Shown here piece by piece: positions 1-10,346 of a stretch of DNA of 64,000 bases; within the stretch, counting starts at the first letter, position 1; every line of letters starts with the position of its first letter. Under the pieces are notes generated by a model that had not been told where the DNA came from, did no database searches, and saw only the letters and a program-made list of their open reading frames with translations. The position numbers and the translations under genes are program-made. Where the stretch lies: positions 434,001-498,000 of the forward strand of contig JAFKAC010000028.1 of NCBI GenBank assembly GCA_025766275.1, written 5' to 3'. Source of the stretch: Lactarius indigo. Lineage: Eukaryota; Basidiomycota; Agaricomycetes; Russulales; Russulaceae.

Positions 1-2293
1 CTCGTCAAAGAACAAAATCGGCGGGTCCTTCAGAAGAGCACGCGCCACTGCGAGCCGCTGCTTCTCGCCCCCGGACACCATAAGCCCGCGCTCGCCGACA
101 TTCGTCGAGTACCCGTGGGGGAGCCTCATGACCGCATCGTGTATGTGCGCTTTCTTCATCGCCGCAATGACCTCTTCGTCGCTGGCATCCAGCCGCCCGT
201 ACCGCACATTATGCATGATGTCCGCATGGAACAGCGGTGTGTCCTGTGGGACGACTCCAACTGCAGCACGAAGCGACGCGAGCTGCACCCGTGATATGTC
301 CTGGCCATCGACGAGGATGCGCCCCGCTGATGGCTCGTAGAAGCGGTACAGGAGACGGAAGACGGTGGACTTTCCACATCCCGACGGCCCCACGATCGCG
401 ACCTTCTTTCCGGCAGGAATTGTGAACGAGATGTCACGAAAGATCGGGCGGGATGGATGATACGCAAATGCGACGTTCTCGAAAGAGATCTCTCCCCCTG
501 AAAGGGAAAGAGGTTTTGCATCTGGCGGGTCCTATGGCCTAACTTCAGCTGAGAATTCGCATGATGAGACTGGTAAAAACCTTAGCGGGGGTATGTTCCG
601 CTTGGAGATTGAAGAGAACCTCCATGTCTAGCAAGCTCTGCCTGACCTCGCGATAGATGGTTCCAAGAAAGTTCAGAGGCATGGACAGCTGGAACACGAG
701 TTGGTTGACCATGACCAGGTCGCCAACGGTCATTGTCCCTATCCAAGATCATGAGAGGCACATGGACTGATGCGATACGTCCAAAACGAACCGTTGATGA
801 CGCCCTGCGCAGCTAGGAACATTATCCCAGTAAGCGCAGTTGAAAAGATGACGTTCTGGCCCGAATTGAGGAGCGCGAGAGACGTTGCTATCTTGACAGA
901 CGCCTTCTCGTACGCGCACAAATGCGCATCGTACTGCTTGACCTCATACTGCTCATTATTGAAATTCTATATGCGTGATAGTGGTCAGTTCGGGACTTTC
1001 ATCACGCGAAAAATGGCGGGTGCAGACCTTTACGGCTTCATAATTAAGTAGTGAGTCGACGGCAACTGTCGCAGCCTTGTTGTCCGCCGAATTGGCCTGG
1101 CGACGGAACTGTGTCCTGATAATGTAATGGAGAAGTGGTCAGGGTGAAGGTCGGGAGGCAAAAGGTAAGACTAGCGCACCGCCATGCAGTAGTACGAACG
1201 GTGAACCAGGTATACGCCGCCATGGTGGCGAGCGTGATGGCCGCATAGTCCCAACCGAACTTGTACGTCTACACGTACCACGTCAACCAGCATGCTTGGA
1301 AAGAGGGCTCTGCGACGCACCAAAATCCCACAAACGAGCGATATCTCAAGCGCCGTGGGCACGACCCGGAACAATATGGCTTGCAGAATGAACGTTACAC
1401 CCCTGCCACGACAGCGAGCTAAGCTCTTCCATGGCACCAGAAAATTAAAGGGGGGGTGAACGTACTTGGTTCCACGGTCTATAGCGCGCGTGAGTCCGCC
1501 TGTCTGCCGAGAAAGATGGAACTTGAGGTCGAGATTGAGCAGATGCTCAAACGTCTGGCGCGCGACGGTGCGCACCGCGCGCTGGCCGACGTTCGCGAAC
1601 ACCGCGTTCAGCAGCTCGCCGAACAATGTCGCACCTATGCGCGCCGCGCCATCTACCGAACCAGTCAGCTCAGCTCTACCACCGAGGGATACAAGAAAAG
1701 GCATACACGCAAGAACGACCGAGCCACAGACGACCCATACTGTAGATTGTGCGTCAAGAGGGATATTGAGTGTGTCGATGATTTCCTTGAAAAAGAGAGG
1801 GACCTGCACGTTCAGCAGCTGTGAGGGAATGATGTTAGCCCAACGAGACGCGCGCGGGATGGCTGAGACGACGGACCTTGCCACCAACGAGGAGCCCAAC
1901 ACCCAAGACGACGCGTCCCCTTGTCCCCCAATCATTTTTCGGCCATATGTGCACCGCGAGCCTGCGCACGATCGCCCAATCCCGTCGTCGCTGCTCCGCA
2001 TTCGATACAGCCGCCTTTGGTGCCGCCGGTGTGGCCTCTTTAGGGGCAACGGTGGTAGTGGACTTGGGCGCGCTCTTCTCCTGCTGTGTAAGCTGACGAA
2101 ACGTGCGTGAGTTGGGCGGGACCGGCCGTGGTGCAAGGTAAAAGTTTGAGTGAAAATGGTGCGGGCCTAGGCGGACCGCGGCTCTGTTCCAGTACGCCGT
2201 TGCATGCGAGTGTGCTGATCTTTGAGAGAGTGGGATATGGACGCGCGATACCCGGACGTAGCGGAAAGCTGTAGCGCTCCGGAGAGCGTTCAT
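1..2293 (-). CDS. atm1: Mitochondrial ABC transporter Atm1 (ABCB7 family), 3' end outside window
   Basis: Half-type ABC exporter of the mitochondrial inner membrane that exports a sulfur or glutathione-linked product needed for cytosolic Fe-S assembly. I read nine exons: complement(1..531, 581..738, 792..966, 1028..1115, 1180..1268, 1321..1402, 1466..1652, 1707..1818, 1877..2293), 613 codons with no stop, leaving the window in frame. The N-terminus is Arg/Ser/Ala-rich, as expected of a matrix presequence. Family stretches follow in order: [81 protein letters not shown]. The nucleotide-binding domain has Walker [10 protein letters not shown] (about 370-396), signature VSGGEKQR and Walker B ILFFDE at the window edge. 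An in-frame GTG lies 27 nt upstream, but the ATG at 2293 is the natural start. The gene looks intact and single-copy. The family is certain; individual splice sites rest on GT/AG signals and homology recalled from known Atm1 proteins. Confidence 0.93.
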
Positions 2294-3640
2294 GGAGACC
2301 AGAGGACAATTCTCACACACACCGTCGAGGTAATTGTCGGCGGCCGCGCGGGTGGCCGGGCTGACGTGCTCCAGGGGACATATGATGCACAGACGATCCC
2401 TCGGGCCGCATTATGCCGAAGCGCGGTACCAACACGGTTCCGTCTTCGTCGAGGCTTCTACGTTACAGTACTACTGGATACTACCTGGTAACCACGTTCA
2501 TGGTGATGACGACAATCATCTTCACCACCTCTTCACGGTCTATCGCCTCTTAATTTTCCAGAGGCTCTTTACGCACCGCACCCCGCTTGCGTCTTCAACA
2601 CCACCCTCGGCAAACCCCTTGGGTTCTCACACACCTGCATCCAAGCACGCACCGCAATGCCACCCTCTGGTGCTCCGGCGTCGTTCTAGGAAAGCGTGTT
2701 CAAGATACCCCCGCCGGTCTTTGCCTGAGGTGGCGCTGCAGACGGTGTACCAGTCGCGCACGACCGAGTGAATGGCATAACTAACACTCGCCATTAAGTA
2801 GTCGTAGCGGTAGAAAATGTGCCCACAAGCGTAGTGCGGGATGGTGCGACGAAAGGGAGCGGAGGGCAAGATTCCCCTGCGCGATTTTGTCGTTGTTCAG
2901 CTCGAGGGTTGGGTCACCGTGGCCGCATACATCGTAGGTCTGTACCCATCTGCCTGGTACCAACGACACCATGTATAAGAGAAGGGGGGCCGATCTCCCC
3001 GAAATATAAGAGCTGGACCAATCTCCGAGGAGTAGGCGCTTGCGCATACCAACGACGGGCGCAGCGCCATCCTTACCACGACCTCAGACAGGACGAACAG
3101 CACAGCGGGTCAACTCTACCACAGGAGCCCTTGGCCCAAGACCGTGCTGCTACAACGCGATAAATGTGAAGATGTAGATGGTGTCGGGCCAAGCTGTTGC
3201 GGGCCATCGAGCAGGCGCACGATCGAGAAGTCGTAAGTTATGAGCTATGCAACGCGCGCGAGCAACCGAATGCCAACTGAAGTTGTCGTTCGGCGTGTCA
3301 TGCGAAGAATGTTGAGAAGGCCTGGCCCATCCGCAGACACCCATAGGTGGAAGAAATGTGAGGCCGCAGCAACTACGTAGATACTATTAAGTATCCTGAG
3401 ACGCGAGTTGGTTGCAATTTTGAATTTCCGTGCCGCGCTGGGTAGAGCGCCGGTTACAGCCGGAAAGGCACGGCACGGAAAAATGACGCTGCCGGTGAGA
3501 CGATAATATCAGGCTGCATTTTGACGGCGACAAGGGAAGAACCGTGTATAGGTATTATGTATGAGAGTCCAGGCAGTAAGAGATGGAGAGCGCGTAAGAG
3601 ATTGGGCGAAAGCGCGACGGAAGCGCTTCTCGATCGAAAA

Positions 3641-3676
3641 GGTCGCTCCGGGTGGGTGGGCCCTCCCGGAGCGACC
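3641..3676. repeat. Perfect hairpin upstream of NLR-A
   Basis: Two exact 12-nt arms (3641-3652 and 3665-3676, starting GGTCGCTCCGGG) face each other across a 12-nt loop, about 270 nt upstream of the NLR-A start and about 60 nt before a TATA-like box. It could be a protein-binding dyad or a folded RNA element. Function is unknown. Confidence 0.6.
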
Positions 3677-3732
3677 GGATGAGCCGCATCATGAGCGTCG
3701 GTGGACACAGAGAACCTCATCGTCGATCCTTT

Positions 3733-3740
3733 TATATAAA
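3733..3740 (+). promoter_or_regulatory. TATA-like box of NLR-A
   Basis: TATATAAA lies 207 nt upstream of the NLR-A ATG, and a pyrimidine-rich stretch occupies about 3905-3940. This is the best core-promoter candidate here, but no transcription start is visible in sequence. Confidence 0.4.
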
Positions 3741-3947
3741 TGGTGTGGCGGCGCGGTTAAAACGAAAGTAATCCCGGTTTTTCAGATCGCTTGAAAAGCA
3801 GGGCGGGCGCGGCACGCAAAAAAAGAAATGAGCACGTGCCGCATCGCCCGCTCTCTCAAAGACTGTGCTCGAAGGCACCGCCGCTCGTTCCTCGCTCTGC
3901 CTTAGATCGGCTGAATCCTTTCGTTCTCTTGTTCATTTTACTCAATC

Positions 3948-6900
3948 ATGTCTAACTTCCTATCGATTCTCAATGCATTGGATAAATACGCCGAGCAAAC
4001 TGGCATCAATCTAAACGAAAATCCGTTCGCCGACAAGGTCAAGGGCTGTGAATCTCCAAATGCCGTCCTCTTGCTACTTCAAGACAACTTGAAAGCATTC
4101 AAAGATTATCGCGAACAAAATCGGAAGTTCATCGATTGCCTTAGCCCAGTGATACAATTCGTGCATGCGTTCTCTGGGATTCTTGGTGAGACAGCCGGAC
4201 TGGTGAGTCGCGAACAACCGTTTCGTTCTCTAGTAGTTTGACACACTCTCCAATGCTAGGTGCCGTTCCAACCTGCAAAACTCATTTTCGTCGGAATTGA
4301 TGTTCTCTTCACAGCGCGTATCTTCCTTAATACTCGCCAACTCCATCTGACATCTGAGTGATCGTAGGCAGCTGATGGTGTCAGTGCGAGCTATGATGCA
4401 CTCCTTGAACTGTTTGAATGCCTCGGAAACTTCCTCAGACGCCTCCATATTTATTCCGGGATCTCTCTGGAACCTTCAATGATGGATGTAGTCGCGAAGA
4501 TAATGGTCGAGCTGATCTCCATACTTGCCCTAGCGAAGAAACAGATTCACCGAGGGCGACTTAGTGAGTGTATCCTTTCTCGAACCATAATCTACTACGT
4601 CTCAGGCTGAATGCGCTGCAGAGCAATTTGCAAAGAAGTTGTTGGGAGATAGCGAGATCGAGTCGATACTAAAGAGATTGGACAGACTCACCCAGGAGGA
4701 GGCCCGCATGACCGCCGCCCAAATTTTCGCCATTGTTCATGGTCTTTTGGATAATATGAAGGCGGTCATGGACGGTGGGTCAAGCTGCCTGGCGAATCTA
4801 AAACATCTGATCAGACTGTTGTCTGTTTAGGTGGCGAGGTGTCAACGAGAGCAATCCGACAGACTCTTGGTAAGTGATGTCATTTTGCGCGAATCGGTGT
4901 TCCCAAGCCTAATGGAGGACGCTAGTTACTATGCAAGAGGTTGCGAATGCGATCAACAAAATGAGGCGTGCGTCATCTCGTGTATTCCTTTTTACCACGG
5001 GATATAAGTTTTCCATAGGCGATCAGTTACAAAAGGATTCTAGAAGTTGGATCTCACCTCCAGATCCGTCTAAAAATCATATCATTGCGCGCAGGACCCA
5101 TTATGGCGAATCGGCCGTGTGGTTTACCCGGGGCCCCGCGTTTAAGAATTGGGATCTGACGGGCGGCCTACTCTGGATACATGGTATACGTGGGTGTTTC
5201 TCGGATACTCTCTACCTTTTTCCGCCACTGACGGCAATTCGTGATTGTAGCGGGATCGGGGAAGAGCATCCTATGGTAGGCACCACATAAATGTCTTCGC
5301 CTATCTCTATAACCCTTGTCGATCAGCTCCAGCGTCATTGAAGAGGCCAAGGGGCTACACGAGGCGGGACTAGGCATGGTCGCTTATTATTACTTTGACT
5401 TTAGAGACACCCCAAAGCAGGACGTCCGTGGCTTGCTATCCTCCCTCATCGCCCAGCTCTCCGCCAAGTCCGATCGTTGCTGCGACATCCTCTCTGACCT
5501 ATATTCCAAACACGACGCCGGATCGCTGCTTCCCGATGATGATGCGCTCACTCAATGCCTGAAACACATGCTCCAACTCCCAGACCAGCCACCAATCTAT
5601 ATCATCGTTGACGCTCTCGACGAATGTCCCAACTCGTCCGGTGCCCCATCTCCACGCGAACTCGTCCTTGAACTGATAGAAGACCTTGTCGAGTCACGCC
5701 TCCCGAATCTTCGCATCTGTGTCACGAGCCGTCCCGAGGCAGATATACAAGATGCGCTTGGGCCGTTGGTATCGCATTCGGTTTCTCTCCATGACGAGGC
5801 CGGACAAAAGCAGGATATCACGGACTACATCAATTCTGCTATTCAGTCAGATAGAAAGATGCGCAAGTGGAGACCGGAAGATAGGCAAATGGTCATCGAT
5901 GCACTCACTCAGAGGGCAGATGGGATGTGAGTAATCGTTATTACTGTATCGCAACTACCTTTTCATTTGGTCACAGGTTCCGATGGGTGTTTTGTCAAAT
6001 CGAAGCGTTGCGTGGCTGTTTTCCTCCGGCAATTCGGCGTGCTCTCGAAGAATTACCCTCAACCCTGGATGCAACATACGAGCGTACATTACAGGGCATC
6101 GAGAAGGCGAAACAGAGATATGCCTATCGCCTGTTCCAGTGCATCGCAATCTCCATTCGCCCGCTTCGCGTCGAAGAGCTCGCCGAGGTACTTGCCGTCC
6201 GACTTGATGCCGGAGAGGATCCGGAATATCGCGGTGACTGGCGTCCCGAGGATGCACAACAAGCTGTACTGTCTGCTTGTTCCAGTCTTATCATGATCGC
6301 CAATGTTGACGGTTCGGCGGTCGTACAATTTTCACACTTCTCTGTGAAAGAATTCCTGATGTCGTCTCGGCTTGCCAACGCGGAAGAGCATCTTTCCCGC
6401 TATCACATCGTTCCTCATTCCGCCCACGCGGTTCTCGCTCGAGCTTCCCTCAGCGTCCTTCTCAACCTCGGTGATCAGGTCGACAAGAGCGGAGTAGAAA
6501 AACGACCATTCGCAATTTACGCGGCTCGGTACTGGATCGACCACGGCAAATGCGAAGGCGCGTCATCGAGTATCCAGGGTCTGATGGAATGTCTGTTCGA
6601 CCCAACTGCACCCTACTTTGCGACATGGGTCTGGATTTATGACGTTGACCATCCTTGGAAAGGATCGATGGCGACAGTACACCCAACGCGACCAGAGGCT
6701 GAGCCATTATACTATGCGGCACTATGTGGTTTCCGCCGCCTCACGGAACACCTCATGATTGTGCATGGGATGGACGTTGACGCTAGGGGCGGGAATTATG
6801 GCACGGCGTTGAATGCGGCGTTCGTCAAGGGAGAGACCGACATCGCACTGGCGTTACTTCAGAATGGCGCGAATATAAACGCCCTGGACGCCATGGACAT

Positions 6901-8899
6901 GAGTTCCTTGCATAGAGCGGCAATGGGTGGTCATCGTGACATCGTAGAATTGTTACTCGAACACCAAGCAAGTGTTAACGTTCAGACGGGCGACTGGCTC
7001 GAGACTCCATTGCATCTGGCGGTGCAGGCTGGCGAACTGGATATTTGTCGGATGCTGCTCAAGCACGATGCAGATGTAGCGTCTAAGAATATCAATTTGT
7101 GGGTTCCTTTGCACAAGGCATCCCGACATGGACATCCCCATATCGTTCAAGAACTCCTCGACCACGGGGCCGATGCAAATGCGCAGAACGAAGACCTTTG
7201 GACCCCATTGCACCTGGCATCAGCTGTGGGGTACCTCGAGGTTGCTCAATTACTAATCCGACATGATGCAGCACTCGACAAGACGAATCTGGACCAAGAA
7301 ACACCGTTACACGTGGCGTCCCGATACGGGAATTTCGAAGTCGCCCACTTCCTCATCGAGCAAGCCGCAGATACGATGTCCAAAGATAAAGATGGTGACA
7401 CACCGTTGCACAATGCATCCCGACGCGGGCATCTCGACATCGTGAAGATATTGCTTGAAGGTGGCGTGGACGTCAACGCGCGAAACGCAGACGAAGAGAC
7501 ACCCTTGAAAGTCGCATCGAGCGACGGCAAACATGAAGTCGTTCGCTGCCTAATCGAAGGCGGAGCAGATATCGACTGCCGCGGCGAGCAAGGCTCGACC
7601 CCTCTGCACGCAGCCGCACAAAATGGGCATCTCGATATCGTACAGCTTTTACTCGACCTTGGTACCGATATCCACGCCCGGAATGGGAATCACGACACAC
7701 CATTAATCCGGGCGTCACTGGGCGGTCACGTAGCAGTATCGCGCCTTCTGATCGAGCGTGAAGCCGATGTTAATTCAGCCGGCTATGAGGGCTGGACGTC
7801 GCTACATTCAGCATCGCGATATGGTTATGTGGAAGTCGTGCGGCTCTTACTTGACCACGGAGCGGATGTGAATGTCCAGAAAGCGGACCTCTGGTCTCCA
7901 CTTCATCTCGCATCAGCTAATGGGGATCTCAAAGTTGTAGAGTTGCTAATCGAGCGCGGTGCAGAAGTCGACGTGCGGAATGAGGACAAGAAGACACCGT
8001 TGTACCTGGCATCTGGAAATGGGGAACTCGAGGTTGCGCGCCTATTGATCAAGTGCGGCTCAAATGTCAATTCACAGGACAACGAGGGCTGGACTCCATC
8101 ACATTCGGCGGTACAAAATGGACACCTCAGTCTCGTAGAGCTGCTCGTCGATTCTGGCGCAGACATTTGGATGCAAAATAGCAGCGAAAAAACGCTCTTA
8201 GATCTTGCGCATGAAAACCGGAAACGCGACGTCACGAGCTTCTTGGCGAGGCGTTTAGGAGATTTACGAGCTCTAAGCGTGCAAGTGTATGGTGATGAAT
8301 CATCTGATGATGATGATGAGGGCAATTCGTTAGATAGCGCATTGGAGGGTGGGCGTCTTGACGTACTTCAGAGACTACTTGACCGCGGCGCAGATGTCGA
8401 CAAACGGGACGAACAACTCCGAACTCCGTTGGACGTAGCATCGATGGACGGGAAACTCGAATTCGCGAAGACGTTAATCAAATACGGCGCGGATGTGAAC
8501 TCACGGGACACCGATGGATGGACTCCATTACACTTTGCAGCACGATATGGGCATATCGACGTTGTGCGATTGTTGATCGATAATGGCGCGGATGTGAACT
8601 TACAGGAGGGGTATGGCTGGACTTCGTTGCACGTGGCAATACGACATGGGCATATCGACGTTGTGTGGACGTTACTCGACAACGACGCCAATACGAATGC
8701 CCCTCAGCGGCGCGGTCTTACTCCGCTGCACATGGCGTCAATCTATGGTCAATTCGAAGTTGTGAAGTCGCTGCTTGAACGGGGAGCAAACGTACAGACA
8801 TGGAATGTATACGGAAAGTCACCGTATCAAGACGCATTGACGTATGGATATCCGGAGATTGGGCGGTTGTTGTCAGAGTACGGTATGGGTGGTGTGTAA
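3948..8899 (+). CDS. NLR-A: Goodbye-NACHT-ankyrin STAND protein
   Basis: NLR-like STAND ATPase of 1485 aa. Exons: 3948..4202, 4260..4317, 4372..4563, 4622..4774, 4831..4869, 4926..4967, 5019..5189, 5251..5275, 5327..5926, 5977..8899 (4458 nt, in frame). Residues 1 to about 170 form a fungal Goodbye-type N-terminal domain, whose role is unknown. The NACHT has P-loop PGSGKSIL (K308) encoded alone by the 25-nt exon 8, Walker B IYIIVDALDEC (about 402-412) and VTSRPE. A winged-helix-like part with VVQFSHFSVKEFL follows, then about 22 ankyrin repeats (about 754-1485) split after repeat 16 by an acidic spacer containing SSDDDDEGN. It is the only cluster member on the plus strand. Intron 2 lacks the GT used by its paralogs: the same site reads GC, and a GT 4 nt downstream pairs with an AG 4 nt downstream to give the same length. 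Proteins of this design are thought to sense non-self in fungi; the ligand cannot be inferred. Confidence 0.92.
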
Positions 8900-10346
8900 G
8901 GGTTCAGCGGCGAAGGTGATGTCCGGGATCGAAGTCTTTATTCGTGACGTTACTCACTAATACAACAGGATAGTGGCGCGGTCCTACTAGCGGAGACCAA
9001 GTTGTATCAGTTATGAAGTGCCAGTGTTCCGACTCGCGTGTGAAGGTTAGATCACACAATTACAATTTTAATAGCACCAGCTTCTAGTAAAGACGGGATT
9101 TGTTTGTTTGTTCGACTGGAGAGCCGAACTGTGCAGTGCATTACTGTAGTTCATGGCCAGCCTATGAGGAATCGATCATAGTTTAGTGGTCACGTTGCTG
9201 CTGGTAGATTATCTCGCGTCCCTCACAAGTTGTCCATACAGTACTTGAGGCTTTTTTTCAGATCCATTTGAGTGTATCTTGGGGTACACGGTGTCATGGC
9301 ACTATGTGGCACTATGACACAGTGTTGTACAAGTCGGGGTCACGAGGGTCAACTGGGTCATACTGACCACACTGACTTCTTGACGGGTCGGTCAACAAAT
9401 CGTGGGAATAGATAAGGTCATTCGATCTGTGATGGGGGTGATTGCGACGTTTTCAAGCGGAGACTCAATTTGAGATCGGCGGGAGAACTGTGACGGAGCG
9501 TCTGAAGCTTGCAATTAGAACGCAACATGTAATTTCCCACTGGCCCTTGACTGGAGCCGGACCACTACAGTAAATGACTAAAATGTATCAGCTGGTGCGG
9601 GTTAGCGCACCCGAGTCATGACATCGCTGTGCTGCAGTGCCCTCCGACTCGGAGTTGTCGGTATACAACTTCCCTACCAGCAAACTGGCTCAATCACCTT
9701 TGAGAGAACACTCCCTGATTGTCAATGATCGCACTTCGTCTGTAGAACTAGGCCGTCAAAGGCTGCCAGGACTGGTCTGGAACCGGTTCTGACAACCTTT
9801 TACAGGCTCATTTGTATCTACAGGCACTTTTTTCTCCTGTATTCCGTCATCGAATGTCGAGCGTTTGTGTTATCTCCATGTGCTTTATCGACAACCCATG
9901 ATGTTGATTGCCGCTGGCTCTACCATATGTAGCATTATTGCCAGTGGTCACAGCCCTTTACACCCAATTATATCCACACTTATCCACACTGATCTACATG
10001 CCCCGAAAACGTTGCCCAAGGGAACGCCAGCGCTGATCTATTCCCTTACAGAAGAGAAGCTTAAAGCCCGTCAAATTTTTACAGCCACTCCTAAAGATAG
10101 ATCATCCGATGAGCACCAAACTGTTTTGAAATGACGCTGACAGAGCAGTATTATGCACGAACCATTCTGGAAATGTAGGACAGGGCCGTGGCATACAACT
10201 TGTTATGCATCGGCAGGTTTAGGTAGTTTACAACCAGAGGTTTGGCCAATAGCATTCAACTTATAAGCCATCTCAAAGTCCCCTGCCAGTTCGTCGCATC
10301 GTCCCATTTCCATCTTTCTCACCATCCCATTGTTTCATACTTACAA
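8900..10346. other. Intergenic between NLR-A and DUF6535 gene
   Basis: I see no supported gene. An open frame at 9865-10134 (+, 89 aa) has no recognisable domain or splice context. An imperfect palindrome with a short direct repeat (GGCACTATG) lies at about 9284-9333. Confidence 0.5.

Larger units (their letters stand above)
2294..3947. other. Intergenic, possible eroded minus-strand coding sequence
   Basis: No gene could be assembled. On the minus strand between about 3350 and 2620 there are short protein-like stretches, such as FYRYDYLMASVSYAIHSVV around 2800 and FVLSEVVVRMALRP around 3090. They are not joined by convincing splice sites and I recognise no family. The right third holds inverted repeats, for example 3426-3435 with 3472-3481, and the likely promoter of NLR-A. 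Confidence 0.4.

Noticed and set aside
3427..3480. tRNA-like D-arm and anticodon-like arm
   Set aside because: No T arm with TTCGA and no matching acceptor stem; better read as a simple inverted repeat.
9865..10134. 89-aa plus-strand ORF
   Set aside because: No family, no splice context, composition like surrounding non-coding DNA.
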